From contig NZ_JACIJE010000010.1 of assembly GCF_014199195.1 (NCBI RefSeq), forward strand, positions 106,899 to 170,898: DNA of 64,000 nt. Direction: 5' to 3'. Under the pieces are notes generated by a model that saw only the letters and a program-made list of their open reading frames with translations, was not told the DNA's origin and ran no database searches. Positions 35,858 to 44,552 of this stretch are shown piece by piece. The stretch is from Neoroseomonas alkaliterrae (GTDB taxonomy: Bacteria > Pseudomonadota > Alphaproteobacteria > Acetobacterales > Acetobacteraceae). The translations under genes were made by a program, and so were the position numbers. How positions within the stretch are numbered: position 1 is the first letter of the stretch; each line of letters opens with the position of its first letter.

Positions 35858-37933
35858 TCAGCGGCCCATGCCGGCGAAGGTTCCGCCCTCGGCCGCGAGT
35901 TTCTCGATCAGTGCCGCGGGCTTCAGGTTGGCGTCGTTGGTCGCCTCGGCGTAGCGCCGGAGCTTGTCGCGCACCGTCTTCAGCCCCTGCGTGTCCGCCC
36001 AGAACATCGGCCCGCCGCGGAAGGCCGGCCAGCCGAAGCCGTTGACGAAGATCACGTCGATGTCGATCGGCCGGTAGGCGATGCCTTCCTCGAGGATGCG
36101 CGCGCCTTCGTTCACCATCGGCAGCAGCAGGCGGTCGAGGATCTCCTCGTCGGAGATCTTGCGCCGCCGCACCTGCATCTTCTCCGCCACCTCGAGGATG
36201 ATCCTCTCGACCTCGGGGTCGGGGATGCGGTTGCGCTTCTCGTCGTACATGTACCAGCCCTTGCCGGTCTTCTGCCCGAAGCGGCCCTGCGCGACGATGG
36301 CATCCGCGATCGGCGCCACCGTCCCGCGCGCCTTGCGCACGGCCGCGCCGATGTCGAGGCCGGCGAGGTCGCCGGTGGCGAGCGGCCCCATCGCCATGCC
36401 GTAGCCTTCCATCACGCGGTCGATGTCCTGCGGCAGGCAGCCTTCCAGCAGCAGCTTCTCGACCTGCGGCGTGCGCTTGCCGGTCATGCGGTTGCCGACG
36501 AAGCCGTCGCAGTTGCCCACCAGCACCGGCAGCTTGCCGATGCGCTTGCCGAACTCCGTCGCGGTCGCGATCGCCGTCCAGGAGGATTTCGCCCCGCGCA
36601 CGTTCTCGAGCAGACGCATCACATTCGCCGGGGAGAAGAAATGCATCCCCAGCACCAGCTCGGGGCGCGTGGTCGCCGAGGCGATCTCGTCGATGGACAG
36701 GGTCGAGGTGTTGGACGCCAGCACCACCCCCGGCCGCGCCGCCTTGTCCAGACGCGCGAAGACCTCCTTCTTCACCTCCATGTTCTCGAACACCGCCTCG
36801 ATCACCAGGTCGGCCTTCGCGACGGTGCCTTCGAAATCCGTGCTGCCGGTCAGCAGGGCCTTGCGCTTCTCGTATTCAGCCTGGGAAAGCCGCCCGGAGG
36901 CGACCGTCCGCTCCCAGTTCGCATGGCAGCGCGCGAGGCCCTTGGCCAGCGCCTCATCGCTCGTCTCCACGATCGTCACCGGCACGCCGAAATTGGCCGC
37001 GCTCATGGCGATGCCGCCGCCCATGGTGCCGCCGCCGATCACCACCAGCCGCTCCACCGGCAGCGGCTTGGCATCCGCCGGCATGCCGGGGATGCGCAGC
37101 ACCTCGCGCTCGCCGAAGAAGATGTGGCGCAGCGCCTTGGACTGCTCGCCGGAGACCAGCGTCTGGAACAGTTCCCGCTCCTTCGCGAGCCCCTCCTCGA
37201 AGGGCATGGTGAAGGAGGCCCGCACCGCCTCCGCGCAGCCCTTGGGGCTTTCCTGCCCGCGCGTGCGCTTGAGCAGCCCCGCCACCACCGCGTCATAGGC
37301 CGCCGGATCCTGGCCGCTGATCCTGTCGGTGCGGTCGCGCGCCAGCGTGAAGGTCCTGCCGATGTTCGCGCGCGCCCAGGCCACCGCGCCGGCCTCGAGG
37401 TCGCCCTCGATGATGGCATCCACGAAGCCGAGCTTCACCGCCTGCTCGGCCGGCACCGGGTCGCCCGAGACGATGATCTTCGCCGCGGCCTCCGGCCCGA
37501 TCAGCCGCGGCAGGCGCTGGGTTCCGCCCGCGCCGGGCACGAAGCCGCGCTTGACCTCCGGCAGGCCGACCTGCGCGCCCGGCGAGGCGAGCCGCGCATG
37601 GCAGGCCAGCGCGAGTTCGAGCCCGCCGCCGAGCGCGGAGCCATGGATCGCCGCGACGACGATGCCGGGAAAGGTCTCGATGGCGTCGAAAACCTCGGTC
37701 AGCGAGGGCGGCTGGCGCGGCTTGCCGAACTCGGTCATCTCGGCGCCGGCGCTGAACATGCGCCCGCTGCCGATCAGCACCACCGCCTTCGCCCCGGCGG
37801 CCTTCGCCGCGTTGAGGCCGGCGAGCAGCCCCGCGCGCACCTCGGTGCGAAGCGTGTTGACGGGCGGATTCGCGAGGCGGAGCACATGCACCTCGCCCTT
37901 CGCGTCATGCTGAACGAACGCGGGGTCTGCCAC
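35858..37933 (-). CDS. Fused enoyl-CoA hydratase / 3-hydroxyacyl-CoA dehydrogenase
   Basis: This 691-residue bifunctional beta-oxidation enzyme has an N-terminal crotonase domain (HGSALGGGLELALACHARLA and EVKRGFVPGAGGTQRLPRLIG, with oxyanion-hole glycines and catalytic Glu region), then an NAD-binding domain (VVIGGGTMGGGIA), SNTSTLSI, LGMHFFSPANVM and two C-terminal helical domains. The layout matches FadJ and the peroxisomal multifunctional enzyme. It starts at GTG 37933, preceded by AGGGAG nine bases upstream. It is first in the acyl-CoA operon and divergent from the SDR gene. Confidence 0.93.
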   Translation of the reverse strand: MADPAFVQHDAKGEVHVLRLANPPVNTLRTEVRAGLLAGLNAAKAAGAKAVVLIGSGRMFSAGAEMTEFGKPRQPPSLTEVFDAIETFPGIVVAAIHGSALGGGLELALACHARLASPGAQVGLPEVKRGFVPGAGGTQRLPRLIGPEAAAKIIVSGDPVPAEQAVKLGFVDAIIEGDLEAGAVAWARANIGRTFTLARDRTDRISGQDPAAYDAVVAGLLKRTRGQESPKGCAEAVRASFTMPFEEGLAKERELFQTLVSGEQSKALRHIFFGEREVLRIPGMPADAKPLPVERLVVIGGGTMGGGIAMSAANFGVPVTIVETSDEALAKGLARCHANWERTVASGRLSQAEYEKRKALLTGSTDFEGTVAKADLVIEAVFENMEVKKEVFARLDKAARPGVVLASNTSTLSIDEIASATTRPELVLGMHFFSPANVMRLLENVRGAKSSWTAIATATEFGKRIGKLPVLVGNCDGFVGNRMTGKRTPQVEKLLLEGCLPQDIDRVMEGYGMAMGPLATGDLAGLDIGAAVRKARGTVAPIADAIVAQGRFGQKTGKGWYMYDEKRNRIPDPEVERIILEVAEKMQVRRRKISDEEILDRLLLPMVNEGARILEEGIAYRPIDIDVIFVNGFGWPAFRGGPMFWADTQGLKTVRDKLRRYAEATNDANLKPAALIEKLAAEGGTFAGMGR

Positions 37934-37962
37934 TGGCGTCTTCTCCCTGATCCGCGGCCTTT

Positions 37963-37976
37963 CGACCGCTCGGTCG
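37963..37976. promoter_or_regulatory. 14-bp perfect palindrome, TetR-type operator candidate
   Basis: CGACCGCTCGGTCG reads CGACCG-CT-CGGTCG and lies in the 159-base divergent gap between the beta-oxidation operon and the SDR gene. ACCG/CGGT half-sites of this kind are common for TetR-family repressors of acyl-CoA genes. It is 30 bases before the GTG of the fadB-like gene. No regulator gene is in the window. Confidence 0.55.
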
Positions 37977-38092
37977 GGGCGGAGTGTCGTGCAGGATGCG
38001 CCCGGCGGCAAGCGCCCGCCCCGGGAACCCCGGTTGCCGCGGCGCGCCTCCTGCTGCTTTCATCGCGGCGAGACAGCGGGAGAGGAAGCGCC

Positions 38093-38878
38093 ATGTCCCT
38101 GTTCGACCTGACCGGCAAGGTCGCCGTCGTGACCGGCGGGAGCCGCGGCATCGGCCGCGCCATCTGCGAACGCATGGCGGAACACGGGGCGAAGGTCGTC
38201 GTCTCCTCCCGCAAGATCGAGGCCTGCCAGGAGGTGGTGGAGGCGATCAAGGCCAAGGGCGGCACAGCCATGGCGGTGGCCTGCAATATCGGCCGCAAGA
38301 ACGAATGCCAGGCGCTGATCGACCAGACCATCGCCGCCTGGGGCCAGGTGGACGTCATGGTCTGCAACGCCGCGATCAATCCGCATTTCGGCCCGGCGAT
38401 GACGATGCCGGACGAGATCTTCGACAAGATCATGGCGACCAACATCAAGTCGAACCTCTGGCTCGCGCACATGACCGCGCCGGGCATGGCCGAGCGCGGC
38501 GGCGGCTCGATCATCGTCGTCTCCTCCATCGGCGGCTTCCGCGGCTCGCCGGTGCTCGGCGCCTATGCCATCTCCAAGGCAGCCGACATGCAGCTCGTGC
38601 GCAACCTCGCGGTCGAATGGGGACCGAAGAACGTGCGCGCCAACGCCATCGCGCCCGGCCTCATCCGCACCGACTTCGCCCGCGCGCTGTGGGAGGATCC
38701 GGGCATCTACAAGAAGCGCACGAAGGACACGCCGCTCAAGCGCATCGGCGAGCCGGACGAGATCGCGGGCGCGGCGGTGTTCCTCGCTTCCGCCGCCGGC
38801 TCCTTCATGACCGGGCAGACCATCGTGATTGACGGCGGCGTGCTCGCCGGCCCGCCCTCGCGCTCCGACGACGAGTGA
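38093..38878 (+). CDS. Short-chain dehydrogenase/reductase
   Basis: This 261-residue classical SDR has the cofactor loop TGGSRGIG near residue 15, CNAAIN, the catalytic Ser in VVSSIGGFRG, Tyr/Lys in YAISK, and IAPGLIRTDFA. It is close to FabG/BKR-like oxidoreductases that act on 3-oxo- or 3-hydroxyacyl substrates, fitting its place opposite the beta-oxidation operon. A GGGAGAGG ribosome site precedes the ATG. Its stop abuts the stop of the convergent SUMF1-like gene. Confidence 0.9.
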   Translation: MSLFDLTGKVAVVTGGSRGIGRAICERMAEHGAKVVVSSRKIEACQEVVEAIKAKGGTAMAVACNIGRKNECQALIDQTIAAWGQVDVMVCNAAINPHFGPAMTMPDEIFDKIMATNIKSNLWLAHMTAPGMAERGGGSIIVVSSIGGFRGSPVLGAYAISKAADMQLVRNLAVEWGPKNVRANAIAPGLIRTDFARALWEDPGIYKKRTKDTPLKRIGEPDEIAGAAVFLASAAGSFMTGQTIVIDGGVLAGPPSRSDDE

Positions 38879-40735
38879 TCAGCGCAGGCCCGGCGGCGGG
38901 CCGAAGGGATCCCACCGCTCGGCAGGCGCGCTGCGCTGGATCGGCGGCTTCACGCTGATGCCCGGCGTGCCGAGCGGCGGCGACCGCTGCGCGGGCGGCG
39001 AAGATCGCGGGGACTGCGAGGACTGGGACGGGCGGGAGGCCGCAGGCGGCTCAGGCTCCGCCGTGACCGGCGGCGCGGGCGGCGGCGGCGGGAGGGCCGC
39101 GACAGGCGGCGGCGCGGGCCGCGCGGGCGGGGCGGCCTGGGGCGGGCGCGCGGCGGGCGCGGGCTCGGGCTGGCGCGCTGGCGGCGCGGCCGCCTGGGCC
39201 GGCGGGGCCATGGCGCGGCCGGCGGCGATCACCTCCTCGCGCATCCGGTCGCGCGCGGGCAGGCCGCGGTCGCGTGAATCGGCGGCATGCCGCGCGGCGA
39301 TGTCGAGGAAGGGGCGCAGGTCGGGCACGCCGCGCGCCTCCGTCTCGCGCGCGACGACGCCCGCCTCGGTCGTGAGCGTTGCGCGGTCGGCGCTGCGGCC
39401 GAGATCGGCGACGATCCGCCCGTAGCCATCGAGCGCGAGCTCCCGCTCCACGCGCAGCCCCTCGGCCGCGCGCGCCCAGTTCGCGCGCATCTCGGGGCTG
39501 GCCTGCACCACATCCGCGCCGTCGAGCAGCGCCTGGAAACCGTCGAGCCGCCGCTGCGAGAGCACCGCCGAGCGGGCGAGCACCGCCGCGCCCTCGAGCT
39601 GCGCGCGAAGCCCGGCGCGCTCCTGCTCGAGCCGCTGGCGCTCGGCCGCCATGAGCTGCGCCTCGAGCCGATCGAGGCCCTGGCGCAGACGCGCATCCGC
39701 GCCTTCGCGCAGCGCGGCGATCTGGCGGCGGGCGTTCTCCGCCTCCGTGCCGCTGGCGCGGCTCTCGGCCTCGAAGGCGCGGTTCAGCGCCTCCGCCCGG
39801 CGCAGCGAGGTGGTGACATGCGCCGCCAGCACGACGCGGAAGCCGACCGTGGGCAGGCGGGTCGGCTGGCCGTCCGTCGGGTCGTAGGGCGGGATCTCGA
39901 TGCGCAGCGAGGAGCGCAGCGCGGCCTCCGGCGTGCGGAAATCCCCGCCCTTGACGACCACGCCGCCGGCCTGGCCGTGCCGCCGTCCGACGCGCACGGC
40001 GCGGAAGGGCTCGAGCACCATCTCCCCGACATTGCCGAGCACGTCGTGCAGGCCGAGCGGGTTGGGTTCGAGCATCCCGACCGGCTGCGCGCGGCCCGCC
40101 GCCGATCGAGGCCCCTGGAACCAGGCATGGCGCGCCGTGCCTTCGGGCATCGGGAAGGTGCGGCCGAGGAAGTCCAGTTCGCTGACCGCGGCACCGCCAC
40201 GCGCGGCGTATTCCCATTCCTCCTCCGTCGGCAGGCGGATGAAGGCGGGCACGCCGTCGGCCTGCGGAACCCGCGCCCGCGCATTGCGCAGCAGCCAGGT
40301 GGTGTAGCGCTGCCCGAAGGCGACGGCATCGAACCAGGAGAGCGACGCGGCAGGCAGGCGGCCTTCCGCCGAGGGCGCCGGGCAACGCTCCTCCATCACC
40401 GCCGCATATTGGTCCCGCGTGACCTCGTATTTGCCGATCCAGAAGAGCGCGACGTCGCGGCCCTCCCGCGCGAAGGGGCCGGCCACGGCCTCGCGCCGCG
40501 CAAACTCCGCGGCGCCCCCGGCGGGGTCGGTGGTGCCGATCGTCACGGGGCGATCATCAAGCGCGCCCGGCCCCGCCGGCGTCTCGACCGGGCGGAAAGC
40601 CATTGCGCCGCCGCAGGGCATCGGCAGCAGGAGATCGCCCTCGGCGGGACGCGGATTGATGAAATCCTGCGGCCAGGGCGCCTCGGCCGCGGCCGGCGCG
40701 GCGAGAAGGAGCAGGGCGGCGAAGGCGGCGCGCAT
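38879..40735 (-). CDS. Periplasmic SUMF1/FGE-like protein with coiled coil (TagR-like)
   Basis: This 618-residue protein has a signal peptide (AAFAALLLLAAPAAAEA), then a formylglycine-generating-enzyme-like fold (about 35-315): FWIGKYEVTRDQYAAVM, LSWFDAVAFGQRYTTWL, RLPTEEEWEYAARGG, GLHDVLGNVGEMVLEPF and GGDFRTPEAALRSSLR. The Cys pair of true FGE is absent, so it should not oxidise cysteine. A Glu/Arg-rich coiled coil (about 320-500) and a Pro-rich tail follow. In Pseudomonas T6SS control, the catalytically inert SUMF1 protein TagR works in the periplasm with TagS/TagT. It is the last gene of the srf operon, four bases after the permease. Confidence 0.85.
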   Translation of the reverse strand: MRAAFAALLLLAAPAAAEAPWPQDFINPRPAEGDLLLPMPCGGAMAFRPVETPAGPGALDDRPVTIGTTDPAGGAAEFARREAVAGPFAREGRDVALFWIGKYEVTRDQYAAVMEERCPAPSAEGRLPAASLSWFDAVAFGQRYTTWLLRNARARVPQADGVPAFIRLPTEEEWEYAARGGAAVSELDFLGRTFPMPEGTARHAWFQGPRSAAGRAQPVGMLEPNPLGLHDVLGNVGEMVLEPFRAVRVGRRHGQAGGVVVKGGDFRTPEAALRSSLRIEIPPYDPTDGQPTRLPTVGFRVVLAAHVTTSLRRAEALNRAFEAESRASGTEAENARRQIAALREGADARLRQGLDRLEAQLMAAERQRLEQERAGLRAQLEGAAVLARSAVLSQRRLDGFQALLDGADVVQASPEMRANWARAAEGLRVERELALDGYGRIVADLGRSADRATLTTEAGVVARETEARGVPDLRPFLDIAARHAADSRDRGLPARDRMREEVIAAGRAMAPPAQAAAPPARQPEPAPAARPPQAAPPARPAPPPVAALPPPPPAPPVTAEPEPPAASRPSQSSQSPRSSPPAQRSPPLGTPGISVKPPIQRSAPAERWDPFGPPPGLR

Positions 40736-40738
40736 GGC

Positions 40739-41926
40739 TCAGCCCTCCGAAAGGCCTTCGGCGGGCGGCACCGCGCCGGCGCGCAGCCCCGCCAGCACGG
40801 CGGCGAGCAGCGCGCCGAGCAGCGTCACGCCGGCCGCGCCCGCCGCCATGGCATGGGTCAGCAGGCAGACCGGACGATCGCCGGTGACGCTGCCGGCGAA
40901 AGCCCGGTTCAGCACCCCCGCGACACCCGCCGCGATGGCGACCGCGAGCGCCGCGCCGGCGAGCGCGACGGCGCCCGCCTGGATCAGCGGCAGGGCGAGC
41001 AGCGCGCGGCGCCGCAGCCCGAGCAGCGCGAGCAGCGCCAGGTCGCGACGCTTGCGCTCCACCTGCGCCCAGAGGCCGACGCCGAGGCTGACGAGGTAGC
41101 CGAGCCCCCCTGCCCCGGCGATGGTCAGGAACAGCAGCGCGAGGTTGCGGTCGAGGCGCAGCAGGCCCGCCACCGCCTCCGCGCGCGAGGCGACCTCGAT
41201 GCCCGCCACGCGGAACTCGCGGTCGAGCGCGGGGACGTCCTCCAGCCGGGCGGCGTGCAGGCGGAAGCCGGCGAAGGGGCGACGGCGCGCCTCCTCCTCG
41301 CCGCCCGGCCGGGCATCCGGCGCGGCGGTCCCGTCGAGGAAATCCTCGGTCAGCAGCAGCACGGGAAGGGTGGCGAAGGCGGCGTCCCGCAGGGCGGCGG
41401 AGGACGGCGCCTCGGCCACGACGCGCATGGGAAGGCTCAGCACCTCGCGCCGCCCCTCGCGGCTGCGCGCCACCGAGGCGACGACGCCGCCGCCCACCGC
41501 TACGCCCAGCCGCTGCAGCGCGGTTGCGGAGAGCACCATCTCGTCGGCCGCCATCGCGCCGCGGCCGGGCAGAAGCGGATCGCCCGGCGCCGTCGGCAGC
41601 AGCTCGACGCGCAGGCCGCTGCCGGGGCGGTCCGGGTGCTCGAGCAGGATCGTCGCCGACAGCGCGCGGGTGCGCGGGACGATGAAGGCGATGCGCGGAT
41701 CGGCCGCAAGGCGCTCGAACAGCGCCGGTTCGAGCGTGCGGTTGACGACCGAGACGATCTCCCGCGCGCGCGGATCCTCGAGCAGTTCGGCCCGCAGCCC
41801 CGCGACCACGCCCTGGCGCAGGCCGAACAGCACGATCAGCGGCGCGAGCACCGCCGCGCAGCCGAGGGCCGAGCAGAGGAACAGCACCCGCTCGTGCCAC
41901 AGGTCGGCAAGGGCGAGGCGCAGCAT
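40739..41926 (-). CDS. FtsX/LolCE-type ABC transporter permease (TagS-like)
   Basis: This 395-residue permease has one N-terminal helix (VLFLCSALGCAAVLAPLIVLFGL), a large periplasmic domain to about residue 270, and three C-terminal helices beginning LALLFLTIAGAGGLGYLVSLGVGLWAQVERKRRDLALL, whose cytoplasmic loop contacts the ATPase. This is the FtsX/MacB four-helix topology. Only one permease gene is present, so it probably dimerises. It follows the ATPase gene by two bases, the TagT-TagS order. Confidence 0.88.
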   Translation of the reverse strand: MLRLALADLWHERVLFLCSALGCAAVLAPLIVLFGLRQGVVAGLRAELLEDPRAREIVSVVNRTLEPALFERLAADPRIAFIVPRTRALSATILLEHPDRPGSGLRVELLPTAPGDPLLPGRGAMAADEMVLSATALQRLGVAVGGGVVASVARSREGRREVLSLPMRVVAEAPSSAALRDAAFATLPVLLLTEDFLDGTAAPDARPGGEEEARRRPFAGFRLHAARLEDVPALDREFRVAGIEVASRAEAVAGLLRLDRNLALLFLTIAGAGGLGYLVSLGVGLWAQVERKRRDLALLALLGLRRRALLALPLIQAGAVALAGAALAVAIAAGVAGVLNRAFAGSVTGDRPVCLLTHAMAAGAAGVTLLGALLAAVLAGLRAGAVPPAEGLSEG

Positions 41927-41928
41927 CG

Positions 41929-42657
41929 TCAGGCCGCCTCGGCGAGCGGCGGCCGGTCGAAGACCGAGCGCGCCACGCCAGAGGCATCCGGCGCATGGGT
42001 GGCGCAGGCCAGCACCGGATAGCCGGCGCGCGCCGCGCGGTCGGGATCATGCGTCGCGACGAGCAGGGCGGCGCCCGATGCGGCGCATTCGCGGCGCAGC
42101 AGCGCGAGCACGGCGTCGGCGAGTTCCGGATGAACGGAGGCCGTGGGCTCGTCCGCCAGCACGAGGGCCGGGCGATGGGCGAGCGCGCGCGCGATCGCCA
42201 CGCGCTGGCGCTGGCCGACGGAGAGTTCCGCCGGACGCCTGCCGAGCTGCGCCGCGATGCCGAGCTCCTCGGCCAGCATGCGCAGGCGCGCGGCATCCCG
42301 CCGGCCGGCGATGCGCTGGGTCAGCGCGATGTTCGCCTCCGCCGTCAGGTAGGACAGCAGGCCGCCCGTCTGCGGCACGACGCCGATGCGGCGCGCGCGC
42401 AGCGCGGCCAGCGCGTCGCGCCGAGCCCCACGCCAGAGACGCATGATGTCCGTGCCCGCGAAGACGAAGCCGCCCGCATCGGGGGGCGCGGCAAGGGCGA
42501 GCATCATCAGCAGCGTGGACTTCCCGCTGCCCGATGGGCCGGCAAGGGCCAGCGCCTCGCCCTCCGCGAGCTCGAAGCGGGGCACCTCGAGCGCGAAGGG
42601 CGCGGCGTCCCCGCGATAGGCCTTGCGGACATCGCGCAGGGAGAGCAGCGCCGTCAC
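41929..42657 (-). CDS. ABC transporter ATPase (LolD/TagT-like)
   Basis: This 242-residue ATPase has Walker A GPSGSGKST at 40-48, the Q-loop in VVPQTGGLL, the signature SVGQRQRVAIARAL, Walker B LVLADEPT and the switch His in VATHD. It belongs to the LolD/FtsE/MacB branch that energises FtsX-like permeases for mechanotransmission rather than transport across the bilayer. It starts at GTG 42657, overlapping the stop of the vWA gene by four bases. Confidence 0.92.
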   Translation of the reverse strand: MTALLSLRDVRKAYRGDAAPFALEVPRFELAEGEALALAGPSGSGKSTLLMMLALAAPPDAGGFVFAGTDIMRLWRGARRDALAALRARRIGVVPQTGGLLSYLTAEANIALTQRIAGRRDAARLRMLAEELGIAAQLGRRPAELSVGQRQRVAIARALAHRPALVLADEPTASVHPELADAVLALLRRECAASGAALLVATHDPDRAARAGYPVLACATHAPDASGVARSVFDRPPLAEAA

Positions 42658-44552
42658 GGCAGCGCGTCGAGCGGAACGGGGAAGAAGGCCTCGCCCCCGG
42701 GGCGGCCGTCCAGCGTCACCCACAGGTCCGGGCGCGCGGCGAATTCCTGGTAGAGGCGCAGCTTGGCCTCGATGCCGTTGATCAGCTCGCGCTGCGCGGC
42801 CGCGCCCATGGCGAGCCATTCCTGCTCGGTGAGTTCCATCACCTGGCTCTGGTAGGGCAGGCCGTCGAGATACTCGCCCAGCGCCTGGCCGATGCGGGCG
42901 AGATTGCCGAGGCGCGCCGGGTCGCGCGCCGTCGCCGCGAAGGCCGCGCGCAACTGGCCGAAGAAGGTGCGCGGGTCCGAGCGGCCGGCGAGCCCGGCAT
43001 CGAGGATGCGCGTCAGCGCCTGCGACAGGTCCGACAACTGGTTGCGCGTCAGCAGCACGCGCACGTCCAGCGCGGCGATGGTGGGGTCGCGCAGGTCGCG
43101 GTCGGTGGTGAAGGAGCGCACGACATCGGGCGCGGTGGTGCCGCCCTCGCGCCCGAGATAGGCGAGGCGCATCGCGGTGCCGACGATCTCGACCTGCTGG
43201 GCGATGCGCTCGGCCTCGGGCGTGCGTGCCGGGGCGACGCCACCCACGGGGCGGCCCACCGTGTCCGCCACCTGGCGGAACAGCGCGTCCGTCAGCCCGT
43301 TCACGACGCGGTCGAAGGCGGCCGGGCTGCCCCCTTCCACCGGGAAGTAGAGCGAGCCCGCCGCCCCGTAGCGGGTCAGTTCCGTGTACTGCGCCCGCGC
43401 CGAGGCGTGGTTTGCGCGCCCCTCTGGCGTGAGGAGATGGATCGCGAAGAGCGCGATGCCGCGCGCCTCCGCCAGCGCCCTGATCTCCGGGATGCCGAGG
43501 CGCGTCTGCGACTTCGGATCCGTGGCGTCGAGCGCCCCGGCGTCCGTGATCAGCACCACGTAGCGGCCGCCGAAGGCCGACCAGTCCACCTGGTCTATCG
43601 CCAGGCGCAGGCCCGCGATGGCGTCCTCGTCGAACTGCTCGGTCGAGACGCTGGCGGCGCGCACGGAATCGAGCGCCGGCAGGATGGCGCCCGGCGGGCG
43701 CGAGAGGTCGGGTGTCGCGATCACCCGCGCCACGTATTCGAGCTGCGGGCGGGCGGAGATGTCGGCGCGGTAGGCGACCATGCCGAAGCGGAAATTGTCG
43801 CGCACCGCCGTATCGCCGATGCGCGCGACGATGCGGCGGATCGCCTCGCGCGTGCGCTCGATATAGGGCTGCATCGAGATGGTGCTGTCTATGACGAACA
43901 CGACGGCGCCGCGGAAATCACGCAGTCGCGCCGGGTCGGCCTGCTGCGGGGCCTGGCGCAGCTCGGCGGGGGCGGAGATGACTTCGAGCAGCCGCATCTG
44001 CGTGCCGTCGCGGCGCTGCACGATCTCGGCCTCGAGGATCGGCAGCAGGTAGAAGTTGCGCTGGATGTCGATGAAGGTCTCGGGCTCGAGCGCGAGCACC
44101 GGGCTGCCCGGCTGGCCCGCCGCGGCGCGCAGCGCCACCGCGTCCTGCGTCATGGAGGGCGAGGCGAGAAGGCCGCGCAGCGTCTGCGCGTCGCGCAGGA
44201 ACATCGCACGCTCGCGGCCGGCGGGGTTGGTGAAGGCGCCGACCATGGCGTGGCGCCAGTCGATCGCGCGCTCCTCGCGCACCCAGCCCTCGACGCGGCC
44301 ATCGGCCTCGCGCCCGACCTCGATCCAGCCGTCGCGCCGGGCATAGACATGCATCACCGAGAAGCCGGCGGCGGGGCGGGCCTGCGGCGCCTCGGGCTGG
44401 GCGTGCAGCGTCGCGCCGGGGCGGAGGATGACGCGCTGGAACAGCGTCGTCTTGCCGGGAATGAGCAGCGGCTGGCGCGGCGCGCGCTGCGCCAGCGCGG
44501 CGGCGGGCAGCAGGGAGGCTGTGGCGAGCAGCATCAGGCGGCGCGGCGTCAT
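42654..44552 (-). CDS. Secreted von Willebrand A domain protein (PpkA C-terminus-like)
   Basis: This 632-residue protein has a signal peptide (RLMLLATASLLPAAALAQ), an SH3-like segment (FSVMHVYARRDGWIEVGREA, residues about 65-100) and a vWA domain from about 210 with a MIDAS variant VVFVIDSTISMQPYIERTRE (D-x-T-x-S), MVAYRAD and VVLITDAGALD. The C-terminal part is helical. The vWA segment resembles the periplasmic domain of the T6SS kinase PpkA, but here the protein has no kinase and is wholly exported. It overlaps genes on both sides by four bases. It should bind a divalent metal and a partner protein. Confidence 0.85.
   Translation of the reverse strand: MTPRRLMLLATASLLPAAALAQRAPRQPLLIPGKTTLFQRVILRPGATLHAQPEAPQARPAAGFSVMHVYARRDGWIEVGREADGRVEGWVREERAIDWRHAMVGAFTNPAGRERAMFLRDAQTLRGLLASPSMTQDAVALRAAAGQPGSPVLALEPETFIDIQRNFYLLPILEAEIVQRRDGTQMRLLEVISAPAELRQAPQQADPARLRDFRGAVVFVIDSTISMQPYIERTREAIRRIVARIGDTAVRDNFRFGMVAYRADISARPQLEYVARVIATPDLSRPPGAILPALDSVRAASVSTEQFDEDAIAGLRLAIDQVDWSAFGGRYVVLITDAGALDATDPKSQTRLGIPEIRALAEARGIALFAIHLLTPEGRANHASARAQYTELTRYGAAGSLYFPVEGGSPAAFDRVVNGLTDALFRQVADTVGRPVGGVAPARTPEAERIAQQVEIVGTAMRLAYLGREGGTTAPDVVRSFTTDRDLRDPTIAALDVRVLLTRNQLSDLSQALTRILDAGLAGRSDPRTFFGQLRAAFAATARDPARLGNLARIGQALGEYLDGLPYQSQVMELTEQEWLAMGAAAQRELINGIEAKLRLYQEFAARPDLWVTLDGRPGGEAFFPVPLDALP

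Noticed and set aside
39287..42022. A 911-codon plus-strand frame opposite the SUMF1-like and permease genes
   Set aside because: Composition is shadow-like, and the minus-strand genes have signal peptides, helices and tight operon spacing.
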